Shown: positions 26,359 through 36,118, counted from the stretch's first letter. The stretch: DNA of 64,000 nucleotides from Duganella alba (GCF_009674495.1 NZ_WKJN01000009.1:1-64000), one strand, 5' to 3'. Numbers and translations are program-made. The notes: generated from the letters alone by a model not told the origin.

Positions 26359-29300
26359 ATGTCAGAAGCCAGCAACAAGCCAAAAAGTCAGCCTAGCCGT
26401 CCGCAAAACGCTACTCCTCGCCCGCCGCAAGCGCAGAATGCCCGCTCCGGGCAGAAGCCGCCGCGTCCACGCCTGACGCCGGAGCAGCTGGCGGCGCGCG
26501 AGGCCGAGCGCAATTTCCGCAATCCGCTGCCGCCGATCACCTATCCGGAAGATCTGCCGGTGTCCGGCCGCCGCGAGGAAATCGCCGAAGCGCTGCGCAA
26601 CAACCAGGTCATCATCGTCTCCGGCGAAACCGGCTCGGGCAAGACCACGCAGCTGCCGAAGATCTGCCTGGAGCTGGGACGCGGCCAGAAAGGCCTGATC
26701 GGCCACACGCAGCCGCGCCGTATCGCCGCCTCGTCGACCGCCAAGCGCATCGCCGTGGAACTCGGTTCGCCGTTGGGCGAGCACGTGGGCTTCAAGGTCC
26801 GCTTCGCCGACACGCTGCAAAAAGGCGCGTCGATCAAGCTGATGACCGACGGTATCCTGCTGACCGAAACCCAGAGCGACCCGCTGCTCAGGGGCTACGA
26901 CACCATCATCATCGATGAAGCGCACGAGCGCAGCCTGAACATCGACTTCCTGCTCGGCTACCTGAAACAGCTGCTGCCGCGCCGCCCGGATCTGAAAGTC
27001 ATCATCACTTCGGCGACCATCGATGCGGACCGCTTCGCGCGCCACTTCGGCACGCCGGAGAAGCCGGCGCCGGTGATTGAAGTCTCCGGCCGCCTGTACA
27101 AGGTGGAGGTGCGCTATCGTCCGATCGAGAGCGACGTGGTCAATCCGGCCATTGCCAACGCCGAAGGCAAGGGCGCACGCACCGCCGCCGCGCGCGAAAA
27201 GCGCGACCTGATGGACGCCGTGATCGACGGCGTCGATGAAGTGGCGCGCATCGGCTCGGGCGATATCCTGGTATTCCTGCCCGGCGAGCGCGAAATCCGC
27301 GACGCCGCCGAGGCGCTGCGCAAGCACCACTCGCCGCACGTGGAAATCCTGCCGCTGTTCGCCCGCCTGTCGGCCGAGGAACAGGAGCGTGTGTTCAAGA
27401 CCACCAACGCGCGCCGCATCGTCCTCTCCACCAATGTGGCCGAGACCTCGCTGACCGTGCCGGGCATCCGCTACGTGGTGGACGCCGGCCTGGCGCGCGT
27501 GAAGCGCTACAGCTACCGCAACAAGGTCGAGCAGTTGCAGATCGAGCCGATCGCGCAATCGGCCGCCAACCAGCGCGCCGGCCGCTGCGGCCGTGTGGCC
27601 GATGGTGTCTGTATCCGCCTGTACGACGAGCAGGATTTCATCCAGCGGCCGAAGTTCACCGAGCCGGAGATTCTGCGTTCGTCGCTGGCCTCCGTCATCC
27701 TGCGCATGAAAACGCTGCACCTTGCGGACGTGGAGACCTTCCCGTTCATCGAGCCGCCGCTGGCGCGCGCGATTGCGGACGGCTACCAGCTGCTGCAGGA
27801 ACTGGGCGCGGTCGATGAGTACAATCAGATCACGCCATTGGGCACCAAGCTGGCCAAGCTGCCGCTGGACCCGCGCGTCGGCCGCATGATCCTGGCCGCG
27901 CTGGACAACGTCTGCCTGAACGAAGTGCTGATCATCGCTTCCGCCTTGTCGGTGCAGGATCCGCGCGACCGGCCGATGGAGCACCAGCAGGCCGCCGACG
28001 AAGCGCACAAGAAGTTCGCCGACGAGAAATCCGAATTCCTCAGCTATCTGAAGATCTGGCGCTGGTTCGAAAATGCGATTGAGCACAAGAAGACCAACCG
28101 CCAGTTACAGGACAACTGCCGCACCAACTTCCTGTCGCAACTGCGCCTGCGCGAGTGGCGCGACGTGCATTCGCAGTTGCTGACGATCGTCAAAGAGCAG
28201 GGCTGGCGTCTGAACGAAGCGCCGGCGACGTATGAAAACCTGCACATGGCGCTGTTGACTGGCTTGCTGGGCAACGTCGGCTTCAAGCAGGAGGACGATC
28301 CGGGCTTCCTCGGCGCGCGCGGCATCAAGTTCAATATCTGGCCGGGTTCCTCGCTGAGCAAGAAGCCGGGCAAGTGGATCATGGCGGCGGAGCTGGTGGA
28401 CACCACGCGCCTGTACGCGCGCTGCATCGCGCAGATCCAGCCGGAGTGGCTGGAGAAGGTCGGCGGCCACCTGCTGAAAAAGTCGTGGGGCGAGCCGCGC
28501 TGGGAAAAACGTTCGGCGCAGGTCACTGCTTCCGAGCGCGCGACCCTGTATGGCCTGGTGGTGTACAGCCAGCGCCGCATCAACTACGGCTTGTTCAATC
28601 CGACCGAGGCGCGCGAAATTTTCATCCGCGATGCGCTGGTGGGCGGCGACTACGACACGCGCGCGCCGTTCTTCGCGCACAACCACAAGCTGATTAAAGA
28701 GATCGAGAACCTCGAACACAAGTCGCGCCGTCAGGACGTGCTGGTGGACGATGAACTGATCGCCGCCTTCTACGACAAGCTGCTGCCGGCCGACGTGGTC
28801 AATGGCGCGGGCTTCGAGAAGTGGCACAAGGACGTCACGGCACAGGAGCCGAAGCTGCTGTTCCTGAACCGCGATGAGCTGATGCGCCACGAAGCAGCCG
28901 GGGTCACCACCGACCTGTTCCCGAAGAAGATGAACGTCTCCGGCCTGGAACTGGCGCTGACCTATCACTTCGAGCCGGGCAGCGTGCGCGATGGCGTGAC
29001 GCTGGCGGTGCCGCTGTATGCGCTGAACCAGCTGTCGCGCGAGCGCTGCGAATGGCTGGTGCCGGGCATGCTGAAGGAGAAGGTGCATCTGCTGCTGAAA
29101 TCGCTGCCGCAGAAGCTGCGCCGTCATTGCGTGCCGCTGCCGGAGTACGCGGCCAAGTTCTGCGAGCGCGTGGAGGAGAGGCATGCCTTCGGCCGTGGTG
29201 AGTTGATTGACGCGATCATCGCCGATATCCGCAAGGAGATCACGGTGACGCCGCTGACCACCGACTTCAAGCCGGAGACGCTGCCTGCGCACCACTTCAT

Positions 29301-30399
29301 GAACTTCAAGGTGATCGACGAGCATGGCCGCCAGCTGGACATGGGCCGCAACCTCGCCACCTTGCAGGCCGAATACGGCACGCAGGCCCGCGAGAGCTTC
29401 CAGAAGATGGCGGAAGCGTCCGGTCCGCAGTCGACCGTCGCCGCCCGGTCCGTCGTTCCCGCGCAGGCGGGACGGTCCGGCGCTCCGGGGCATGCTGCGC
29501 CGGCCAAAGCCGCGGCATCGGGCGCCGCCGCGCCAACCAGCAATATCACGCTGACCAACCTGACCTCGTGGACCTTCGGCGAACTGCCGGAACTGCTGGA
29601 AATCGCCCAGGGCAAACTGACGCTGATCGGCTTCCCGGCGCTGGTGGACAAAGGCACGCACTGCGACCTGGAAGTCTTCGACGACCCGACGGTTGCCGCG
29701 CGCACGCACCGCATCGGCCTGCGCCGCCTGTTCGCCTTGCAGATGAAGGACCAGATCAAGTTCATTGAAAAGAGCATTCCCAACCTGCAGCAAATGGGCA
29801 TGCAGTTCATGAGCATGGGCACGCAGGAAGAACTGCGCGAGCAGATCATTAACAAGGCGCTGGACATCGCGTGCCTGCAAGACCCGCTGCCGATCGACGC
29901 CGCCAGCTTTGCCAAGCGCAAGGACGAAGGCAAGTCGCGCCTGGTGCTGCTGGTGAACGAGATCGCGCGCCTGCTGTCGCAAGTGCTGACCGAGTTCCAC
30001 GGCCTGCCGAAACGCCTGCAAGGCTTGCCGCAGCAGACCGCGCAGGACATGCAGCAGCAGTTGCAAGGCCTGGTGCACAAGCGCTTCCTGCTGGAGAACG
30101 ACTACAGCCAGCTGTCGCACTTCCCGCGTTATCTGAAGGCGATGAACGTGCGGATGGAGAAGCTGCGTGGCGATCCGTCCCGCGATGCGAAATTGATGGC
30201 CGAGTGGCAGCAGGCCGCCGCAGCCTATCTGCGTGCGACGCGTGAAAAATCGGCCGGCAAGAACACCGATCCGAAAATGGTGGAGTTCCGCTGGATGCTG
30301 GAGGAATTGCGCGTATCCTTGTTTGCACAAGAGCTGCGCACGCCGATGCCGGTATCAGCCAAGCGCTTGCTGAAAGTCTGGGAGTCCATGCAACGCTAA
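26359..30399 (+). CDS. hrpA: ATP-dependent RNA helicase HrpA
   Basis: DEAH-box RNA helicase of 1346 aa. A basic low-complexity N-terminus (about 1-60) precedes RecA domain 1, with Walker A GETGSGKT (89-96), DEAH (186-189) and SAT, then RecA domain 2 with STNVAETSLTVPGIRYVVD and QRAGRCGR. The C-terminal part carries the OB-fold-like and DUF3418 regions. HrpA proteins resolve stalled ribosomes or process mRNA in other bacteria. An Ala/Pro/Gly-rich segment at about 1028-1056 interrupts the C-terminal region and includes a REP-like hairpin (separate entry). Confidence 0.97.
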   Translation: MSEASNKPKSQPSRPQNATPRPPQAQNARSGQKPPRPRLTPEQLAAREAERNFRNPLPPITYPEDLPVSGRREEIAEALRNNQVIIVSGETGSGKTTQLPKICLELGRGQKGLIGHTQPRRIAASSTAKRIAVELGSPLGEHVGFKVRFADTLQKGASIKLMTDGILLTETQSDPLLRGYDTIIIDEAHERSLNIDFLLGYLKQLLPRRPDLKVIITSATIDADRFARHFGTPEKPAPVIEVSGRLYKVEVRYRPIESDVVNPAIANAEGKGARTAAAREKRDLMDAVIDGVDEVARIGSGDILVFLPGEREIRDAAEALRKHHSPHVEILPLFARLSAEEQERVFKTTNARRIVLSTNVAETSLTVPGIRYVVDAGLARVKRYSYRNKVEQLQIEPIAQSAANQRAGRCGRVADGVCIRLYDEQDFIQRPKFTEPEILRSSLASVILRMKTLHLADVETFPFIEPPLARAIADGYQLLQELGAVDEYNQITPLGTKLAKLPLDPRVGRMILAALDNVCLNEVLIIASALSVQDPRDRPMEHQQAADEAHKKFADEKSEFLSYLKIWRWFENAIEHKKTNRQLQDNCRTNFLSQLRLREWRDVHSQLLTIVKEQGWRLNEAPATYENLHMALLTGLLGNVGFKQEDDPGFLGARGIKFNIWPGSSLSKKPGKWIMAAELVDTTRLYARCIAQIQPEWLEKVGGHLLKKSWGEPRWEKRSAQVTASERATLYGLVVYSQRRINYGLFNPTEAREIFIRDALVGGDYDTRAPFFAHNHKLIKEIENLEHKSRRQDVLVDDELIAAFYDKLLPADVVNGAGFEKWHKDVTAQEPKLLFLNRDELMRHEAAGVTTDLFPKKMNVSGLELALTYHFEPGSVRDGVTLAVPLYALNQLSRERCEWLVPGMLKEKVHLLLKSLPQKLRRHCVPLPEYAAKFCERVEERHAFGRGELIDAIIADIRKEITVTPLTTDFKPETLPAHHFMNFKVIDEHGRQLDMGRNLATLQAEYGTQARESFQKMAEASGPQSTVAARSVVPAQAGRSGAPGHAAPAKAAASGAAAPTSNITLTNLTSWTFGELPELLEIAQGKLTLIGFPALVDKGTHCDLEVFDDPTVAARTHRIGLRRLFALQMKDQIKFIEKSIPNLQQMGMQFMSMGTQEELREQIINKALDIACLQDPLPIDAASFAKRKDEGKSRLVLLVNEIARLLSQVLTEFHGLPKRLQGLPQQTAQDMQQQLQGLVHKRFLLENDYSQLSHFPRYLKAMNVRMEKLRGDPSRDAKLMAEWQQAAAAYLRATREKSAGKNTDPKMVEFRWMLEELRVSLFAQELRTPMPVSAKRLLKVWESMQR
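29421..29480. repeat. REP-like hairpin with CGGTCCG direct repeats inside hrpA
   Basis: The core TCCCGC-GCAG-GCGGGA (29457-29472) forms a 6-bp stem like the common CGTTCCCGCGCAGGCGGGA intergenic repeats of betaproteobacteria. CGGTCCG occurs three times (29421, 29446, 29473). It is read in frame as part of hrpA (peptide SVVPAQAGRSG) within an Ala/Pro-rich insert. Confidence 0.5.
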
Positions 30400-30464
30400 G
30401 CGGCTTGCCGCACGCTGGACGCAGCGGCTTTCAGGTAGACTATTTTGCAACAGGAGGTGTTGCG

Positions 30465-31583
30465 ATGGCCAGAACCGGAAAGCTGCTGCGTAGTCTGATC
30501 CGCGCCGGCACGCGCACAGCGAAACTGTTCGCCGCCGCCGCAACGCCGCCGAAACCGAAGCGTGCCGCCGCCAAGCCGCGCGCCAGGCTGGCCGCCGCGA
30601 AACCTGCCGCTGCAAAACCTGCCTCGAAGCGCACCGCCACGCTTCATGCGCCACGCAAGGCCGCGCCATCTGCCGCTGCTTCGCCCGCTGTGGCGCCCGG
30701 CAAGTGGCTATCCGGCCACGCGCCAACCGCGAGCGGTCAGCGCATGAGCTACTGGCTCTACCTGCCAAACAATCTTCCCGAACGCGCGCAACGCCAGGGC
30801 ATGCCGCTGGTCGTCATGCTGCACGGCTGCCACCAGACCGCGACGCAGCTGGCGCAAGGCACACGCATGAACCTGTGGGCGGAAAAAAAGGGCTTCGCCG
30901 TCCTGTATCCGCAACAGCTGATCAGCATCCAGCCGCAGCGCTGCTGGAAATGGTACGACCGCGCCACGCAGGAAGGTGGCGGTGACGTGCCCACCATCGT
31001 CGGTATCATCCACAAGGTGCTGACGCATTGCGCCATTGACCGCACGCGCATTTACGTGGCAGGCATCTCCGCCGGCGCCGGCATGGCGAATATCCTTGCA
31101 CTGAACCATCCAAAACTGTTTGCCGCTGTCGGCCTGCATTCAGGCCCCGTGTTCGGCGCCGGCCACAGCACGCTTGGCGCGCTCGGCGTGATGAAACACG
31201 GCGCCGGCCTGGGCGCCGACATGGCCGCGCATGCGGTGCTGCAACGCCAGCCGCAATTCCCAGGCATGCCGGCGATCCTGCTGCAAGGCGAGGGCGATAA
31301 CGTCGTCCGGCCGATCAATCAGATCCAGCTGGCGCGCCAAAGTCTATTGCTGAACCGCCTGGCCGGGCCGGCGAAAATCACGCACAAGCCCAAGGGCCGC
31401 CACAACGCCCATCAGCTGCACGACTTCTACGCCGGCCGCAAACTGATGCTGCGCGTCGCCCAGATCGAACAACTGGAACACGCCTGGAGCGGCGGCGATC
31501 CCACGCTGGCCTTCAACGCCAAGGCCGGTCCTGACGCCAGCAAGATGATGCTGGATTTCTTCTCCCGCCACCAGCGCACCTGA
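30465..31583 (+). CDS. PHB depolymerase/LpqC-type esterase
   Basis: Predicted alpha/beta-hydrolase of 372 aa. The first 75 or so residues are an Ala/Lys/Pro/Arg-rich low-complexity region (repeats of AAAKPA). The catalytic domain follows: MLHGCHQTATQLAQGTRMN is the oxyanion region, and Ser202 in VAGISAGAGMANILAL is the nucleophile. The late EHAWSGGDP probably supplies the His. The family (Esterase_phd) includes extracellular PHB depolymerases and feruloyl esterases, but there is no clear signal peptide here, so an intracellular ester substrate is likely. AGGAGG lies 8 nt before the ATG. Confidence 0.88.
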   Translation: MARTGKLLRSLIRAGTRTAKLFAAAATPPKPKRAAAKPRARLAAAKPAAAKPASKRTATLHAPRKAAPSAAASPAVAPGKWLSGHAPTASGQRMSYWLYLPNNLPERAQRQGMPLVVMLHGCHQTATQLAQGTRMNLWAEKKGFAVLYPQQLISIQPQRCWKWYDRATQEGGGDVPTIVGIIHKVLTHCAIDRTRIYVAGISAGAGMANILALNHPKLFAAVGLHSGPVFGAGHSTLGALGVMKHGAGLGADMAAHAVLQRQPQFPGMPAILLQGEGDNVVRPINQIQLARQSLLLNRLAGPAKITHKPKGRHNAHQLHDFYAGRKLMLRVAQIEQLEHAWSGGDPTLAFNAKAGPDASKMMLDFFSRHQRT

Positions 31584-32549
31584 TCACGGCTGCGAGAGTA
31601 CCTTGCTGACGCGGCCCTGCGCATCCAGCATCACAATCACCGGAATATCGCGCACGCCGAAAGCGCGGAAGATCGCGCCGTCTTCATCGAGCGCCAATGG
31701 AATGCTGGTGTGCTTTTCCTTCGCATACGCAGCCAGGTCGGCGCGCGAGGTCCACAGCGGCGAGGCGATGGCAACCCATTCGGCGGCATGATCCCTGGCC
31801 ATTTTCTCGGACTCGATGCGAACGCGCTCACAGGCGGCGGACGTGGCGGGGCGTGTCTCGCGCAGATAGGATTCGCACCATGGCGAAAAGAACACCAGTG
31901 CGCGCGGCTTGCCGGCGGCGGGCGTGATGGTCTTGCCGGACAAGGTCTTGATGCTGATGTCGGTCACCAGATCGCCGACCTTGAAGCTTGCCGGCGCGGT
32001 GGCCTGCGGCGTCAGCGCGATGCTGCCGGCGGCCGGCTTGGTGGTGGCCACGCGCTCCAATACGGCGTGCAGTTCCTGGTCATCCAGATGGCCCACGTGC
32101 ACGATGCGGCCACTGGAATCGATCACGATATGTTGTGGCGTGACGCGCAGATTCAGCTTGGCCGCGAGGCTGCCGTCATCGATCACGGTGGGCATCCGCA
32201 GTTTGTATTTGGCGATGAAGGCGCGCACGTCGGCGTTGGTTTCGCTGTAGCCGGCGTTGACCGACACCACCGCGATACGCTTGCCGTACTGCTCGTAGAT
32301 TTTCTCGAACCCCGGCGCCTGCTGGTTACAAGGAACGCACCAGCTGGCCCAGAATTTCAGATACACCGGCTGCTTGCCGTACAGCGTGGCCAGATCGATG
32401 CGCTGACCGTCAATCGACGTCAACGTCGCCGCAGGCCCCGGCTGCCCGATCAGCCCTTTGCTCGCGCTCCGCGCCCGCTGCTGACCATCCTGCGCCGTCG
32501 CCGCACCCATCAATCCACACAACAAAAGAAACACCGCACCCCATTTCAT
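31584..32549 (-). CDS. Two-domain TlpA/ResA-like thioredoxin protein
   Basis: Exported protein of 321 aa. The signal peptide is MKWGAVFLLLCGLMGAATAQ. Domain 1 (about 30-170) is a TlpA-like thioredoxin fold with the redox motif WCVPC and a cis-Pro loop RVTPQHIV. Domain 2 (about 180-321) has the same fold, but its site reads SPWCESY, with only one cysteine, and the cis-Pro loop VRDIPVIV. Domain 1 is likely a periplasmic thiol reductase; domain 2 cannot do standard dithiol chemistry. It converges on the esterase gene with no gap. Confidence 0.88.
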   Translation of the reverse strand: MKWGAVFLLLCGLMGAATAQDGQQRARSASKGLIGQPGPAATLTSIDGQRIDLATLYGKQPVYLKFWASWCVPCNQQAPGFEKIYEQYGKRIAVVSVNAGYSETNADVRAFIAKYKLRMPTVIDDGSLAAKLNLRVTPQHIVIDSSGRIVHVGHLDDQELHAVLERVATTKPAAGSIALTPQATAPASFKVGDLVTDISIKTLSGKTITPAAGKPRALVFFSPWCESYLRETRPATSAACERVRIESEKMARDHAAEWVAIASPLWTSRADLAAYAKEKHTSIPLALDEDGAIFRAFGVRDIPVIVMLDAQGRVSKVLSQP

Positions 32550-32654
32550 ACCACGCCCTTGATGAATTAACCATCAAGCTATCCTACCCGGCGTGCGGCA
32601 TACAAAACAGATGCAAGAAGCGTCTAAACGACTAGGCCATGATTGGGCGCTCGG

Positions 32655-33926
32655 CTACAGCAGCAGGAAAGCCGCCGCCGCCACTGCGGTGGGCGCCAGT
32701 GCGCCGGCTAGCAGGCCGAGGGTGCCGATGGATTCGTCGCGGAAGCCGCGGCGCAGCAGCGAGACGCCGGCGGGATTGGGCGCGTTGGCGATCACGGTCA
32801 GGCCGCCGCCGGTGACCGCGCCCGCCATCAGCATGTATTGCGCGGCTGGCGAGATGGTGTCGATCAGTGAACCGAGGTAGGTGAGGGCGGCGTTGTCGGT
32901 AATCGCCGTCAGGCTCATGGCGCCGAAGAACAGCGCCAGCGGCGACAGGCTCTCGACGATCGGTTGCAACCACCATTGCTGCATCCCGCCCAGCACCACC
33001 AGTCCGGCCAGGAAGAAGCCGACCAGCAGGCCTTCCTTGATGATCAGCGGGCTCTGGTAGCGCTGGTACGCGGTGGTGAAGCCGAGGAACAGCATGAAGA
33101 TACCCAGGAACAGTTCCGGATGATGGCCCAGCACCACCACCGCCGCCAGGAAGCCGAGGTGGATCAGCGTCACCGCCAGCGGCACCGCCGGCGCGGCGCG
33201 CGTATCGCTGGCGCCGGCCGGCGCGCGCAGGTGCTTGCGCAGCATGAAGCTGATCGCGGTGGCGTTGATGATGACGGCGATGACCGCCTTCCAGCCGAAC
33301 TGCGACGCCATGTAGGCGGTATCCCAGTTCCAGGTGGCGGACACCATCAGCACCGGCGGCGCCGCGTAGGAGGTCAGCATGCCGCCGATGGAGATGTTCA
33401 CGAACAGCACGCCCAGCGCCGCATACTTCAGCCACTCCGGCATGCCGTCGCGGAAGATCAGCGGCGCCAGCATCAGCGCGGCCAGCGTCATCGCGGCCGG
33501 CTCGGTGATCAATGAGCCGGTCAGCGGCACCAGCGCCAGGCCGAACCACACCAGCGCCAGTTCCGTCTTGACCGGCATGCCGCGGGCAAACCCCATCAAC
33601 ACCCGCTGCACGATATCCATCACAGGCCGCGACGCGGCCACCACCATCACCACAAACACAAACAGCGGCTCGGTGTACTGGCGCGATTCGGCGTAGGCGA
33701 TGGCGGCCTGGCCGCCGTTGAGCAGGGCCAGCGCAAGCATCAGGATGAACGCCCAGAAGCCGAACACCACCTCGACCTCGCCCAGCAGATGGAACAGCCC
33801 GGCGTGCTGCGGATGGCGATGGGCCAGCTTCTCGAACGACTTGGCGGCGAAGGTGTGCAGCAGCGCCAGGCCGAACAGGATGGCGCCTACCAGTTGTATT
33901 GTTTGCAAAGTGCTTCCTTTGATCAT
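32655..33926 (-). CDS. Putative Na+/H+ antiporter (PF07399-type)
   Basis: Polytopic inner-membrane protein of 423 aa with about 10-12 hydrophobic helices. Segments such as LTGSLITEPAAMTLAALMLAPL, GGMLTSYAAPPVLMVSATWNWD and MSLTAITDNAALTYLGSLIDT resemble the arsenite-permease/NhaD-like superfamily, in which buried Asp and Asn residues carry ions. The ATG at 33926 is preferred over an upstream TTG. It is divergent from imuA; the SOS box between them is closer to imuA. The ion specificity is not proven. Confidence 0.82.
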   Translation of the reverse strand: MIKGSTLQTIQLVGAILFGLALLHTFAAKSFEKLAHRHPQHAGLFHLLGEVEVVFGFWAFILMLALALLNGGQAAIAYAESRQYTEPLFVFVVMVVAASRPVMDIVQRVLMGFARGMPVKTELALVWFGLALVPLTGSLITEPAAMTLAALMLAPLIFRDGMPEWLKYAALGVLFVNISIGGMLTSYAAPPVLMVSATWNWDTAYMASQFGWKAVIAVIINATAISFMLRKHLRAPAGASDTRAAPAVPLAVTLIHLGFLAAVVVLGHHPELFLGIFMLFLGFTTAYQRYQSPLIIKEGLLVGFFLAGLVVLGGMQQWWLQPIVESLSPLALFFGAMSLTAITDNAALTYLGSLIDTISPAAQYMLMAGAVTGGGLTVIANAPNPAGVSLLRRGFRDESIGTLGLLAGALAPTAVAAAAFLLL

Positions 33927-33986
33927 TCTCTTGGGGGCATGGTACAGCAAAGGCAAATAAATCTTGTCAAACTAGCGTGCGCAGAG

Positions 33987-34006
33987 TACTGTGTATTTAT
34001 ACAGTA
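33987..34006 (+). promoter_or_regulatory. LexA (SOS) box before imuA
   Basis: TACTGTGTATTTATACAGTA has the CTGT-N8-ACAG core of the gammaproteobacterial and betaproteobacterial LexA box and matches nearly all of the E. coli consensus. It ends 17 bases before the imuA ATG, so LexA would block the promoter or early transcription. Confidence 0.9.
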
Positions 34007-34023
34007 TTTTGCGGTACAATCTC

Positions 34024-34716
34024 ATGACACATCCGGAAACCCTGCATCCGTCGCTCTGGCGCGCGGACCAACTGGCGCACAGCGCCACGCGCTGCATGGA
34101 CACGGGCTTTGCCGCCTTGTCCGCGCAGCTGCCGGGTGGCGGCTGGCCGCTGGGCACCCTGATCGATCTGCTGGTGCAGCAGCACGGCATCGGCGAGCTG
34201 CGCCTGTTGCAGCCGGCGCTGGCCGCGCTGGACAAGCGGCCTGTCGTGCTGCTGCAACCGCCGCATGAACCGCAGGCGCTGGCGCTGGCGGCCTTGGGCA
34301 TCGAACCGTCGCAACTGCTGTGGGTGCGCAGCGGCGCCAAGGCCAGCGATGCGCTGTGGGCGGCCGAGCAGATCCTGCGCAGCGGTTGTTGCGGTGCGCT
34401 GCTGCTGTGGCAAAAACATGCGCGCGGCGAAACCTTGCGGCGCCTGCATCTGGCGGCGCAAAGCGGCGAAACCTTGTTCTGCATGGTGCGGCCGCTGGCG
34501 GCGGCGCAGGACGCCTCGCCGGCGCCGTTGCGGCTGTCGCTCAAGCCGGCGGCGGGCGGCGTCGACATCGGTTTTGTGAAGCGACGCGGACCGCAGCGCG
34601 ACGCGCCCTTGTTTCTACCTTTAACCCCTGCTTTGCTTCAACGCCATGCGCCTCTGGATCGCCATACACCTGCCACAGCTCCCGCTCGAAGTATTCTGCC
34701 CGCGCTGGTCGGCTGA
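34024..34716 (+). CDS. imuA: SOS translesion-synthesis protein ImuA
   Basis: RecA-like accessory protein of 230 aa for SOS mutagenesis. The N-terminus (HPSLWRADQLAHSATRCMDTGFAALSAQLPGGGWPLGTLIDLL) is typical of ImuA/SulA2 proteins: a shortened RecA core with a degenerate Walker A. In known cassettes ImuA works with ImuB and DnaE2 to copy past DNA lesions. The start at 34024 lies 17 bases after a LexA box. The last 71 bases overlap imuB in another frame, so the two are translated together. Confidence 0.92.
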   Translation: MTHPETLHPSLWRADQLAHSATRCMDTGFAALSAQLPGGGWPLGTLIDLLVQQHGIGELRLLQPALAALDKRPVVLLQPPHEPQALALAALGIEPSQLLWVRSGAKASDALWAAEQILRSGCCGALLLWQKHARGETLRRLHLAAQSGETLFCMVRPLAAAQDASPAPLRLSLKPAAGGVDIGFVKRRGPQRDAPLFLPLTPALLQRHAPLDRHTPATAPARSILPALVG

Positions 34717-36118
34717 CCATTGCACGGTGGTGCTGGAGCAGGAACGCGTCGTCGCGCTGTCGCAGGCGGCTTACGATGCCGGCGTGCGCATCGGCCTGCG
34801 GCGCGGCGGCGCCATCATGCTGGCGCCGCACACGCAGTTCCAGCAGCGTTCGCTGCTGCTGGAGGCCGAAGCGTTGCAGGCGGCCGCCATGGCGCTGCTG
34901 CAATTTACGCCGCAACTGGCGGCGGCGGAGGAGGCCACGCTGCTGCTGGACGTCGGCGCCAGCCTGCGCCTGTTCGGCGGCATCCGCGCGCTGTGCCGCA
35001 AGGTGGCCGGCAGCGTGCGCGCGCTCGGCTTCACCGGCACGCTCAGTTGCGCACCGACCGCGCGCGGCGCCTGGCTGCTGGCGCGCAGCAACGCCGGCCG
35101 CTCGCTGAAGATGGACACGCTGGCACGGCGTCTGGACGTGCTGCCGGTCGATCTGCTGCCGCCTGTCCGCGCCTATCTGGGCTGGCTGGAAGGCATCGGC
35201 TGCATGAGCCTGGGCGAGCTGCGGCGCCTGCCGCGTCCTGGCTTGCAGCGCCGTTGTGGCCGCGCCGTGCTCGACATGCTGGACGACGCCCATGGCGCGC
35301 GTCCCGAGATGCACGAATGGCTGCAGGCGCCGGCCAGCTTCCGCGCCAGGCTGGAACTGTTCGACCGCGTGGAGAACGCCGAGGCCTTGTTGTTCGGCGC
35401 GCATCGCCTGCTGCTGCAACTGACCGGCTGGCTCAGTGCGCACCAGCTGGCCGTGGAGCGCATCCATCTGCAGCTGGAACACGAGCGCGGCCGCACCGCC
35501 TGTCCGCCGACGCTGATCGAAATCCTGCTGGCCGAGCCGACGTGGAAAGACGCGCATCTGGTGCGCCTGCTCAAGGAGCGGCTGGCCAAGCAGGAGCTGG
35601 TGGCGCCGGTGATCGGCCTGTGCCTCGAAGCGCCGCAGGTGCAGCCGATGGCGCCGCCGAGCGAATCGCTGTTTCCCGAGCCGGGCGGCAGCAAGGAAGA
35701 CTGGCAGCGCCTGCTGGAACTGCTGGCCGCGCGGCTGGGGCCGGAAAACGTGCTGCAAGCCGCTCCCAGCAGCGATTACCGGCCCGAGTACGCCAACACC
35801 TGGGTCAGCATCCAGACCAGAATCCGTCCCGCCGACGCGCGTGCCCAGCTGCCGCCCGACCTCACCAGCCTGCCGCGACCGGCCTGGCTGCTGCCCAAGC
35901 CGGTGCCGCTGCTGATGCGCGACCATCGCCCGTATTACGGCTCGCCGTTGCGCATCCGCTCCACCGGCGAACGCATCGAGGCCGGCTGGTGGAGCACGCT
36001 GCAAACCCGCGACTATTTCATCGCGGAAGGGGAGGACAGCGCTTATTACTGGCTGTACCAGGATCGGCACGTCGGCGAGCAGGCGCCGCGCTGGTATCTG
36101 CAAGGGTTGTTCGGATAG
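34646..36118 (+). CDS. imuB: Y-family polymerase-like protein ImuB
   Basis: Protein of 490 aa related to Y-family DNA polymerases. As is typical of ImuB, the catalytic acidic residues are absent: the N-terminus reads MRLWIAIHLPQLPLEVF without the DxD, and the second site reads LLLDVGASLRLFGG. It is thus a structural hub rather than a polymerase, and in known systems joins the clamp, ImuA and DnaE2. The C-terminal half has the little-finger-like region and a long tail. It overlaps imuA by 71 nt. Its usual third partner dnaE2 is not adjacent but lies about 20 kb away. Confidence 0.93.
   Translation: MRLWIAIHLPQLPLEVFCPRWSADHCTVVLEQERVVALSQAAYDAGVRIGLRRGGAIMLAPHTQFQQRSLLLEAEALQAAAMALLQFTPQLAAAEEATLLLDVGASLRLFGGIRALCRKVAGSVRALGFTGTLSCAPTARGAWLLARSNAGRSLKMDTLARRLDVLPVDLLPPVRAYLGWLEGIGCMSLGELRRLPRPGLQRRCGRAVLDMLDDAHGARPEMHEWLQAPASFRARLELFDRVENAEALLFGAHRLLLQLTGWLSAHQLAVERIHLQLEHERGRTACPPTLIEILLAEPTWKDAHLVRLLKERLAKQELVAPVIGLCLEAPQVQPMAPPSESLFPEPGGSKEDWQRLLELLAARLGPENVLQAAPSSDYRPEYANTWVSIQTRIRPADARAQLPPDLTSLPRPAWLLPKPVPLLMRDHRPYYGSPLRIRSTGERIEAGWWSTLQTRDYFIAEGEDSAYYWLYQDRHVGEQAPRWYLQGLFG

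Noticed and set aside
32558..32578. Short hairpin CTTGATG-AATTAAC-CATCAAG just upstream of the two-domain TlpA gene
   Set aside because: It could be an operator, but no matching copy or regulator was found; a 7-bp stem may arise by chance.
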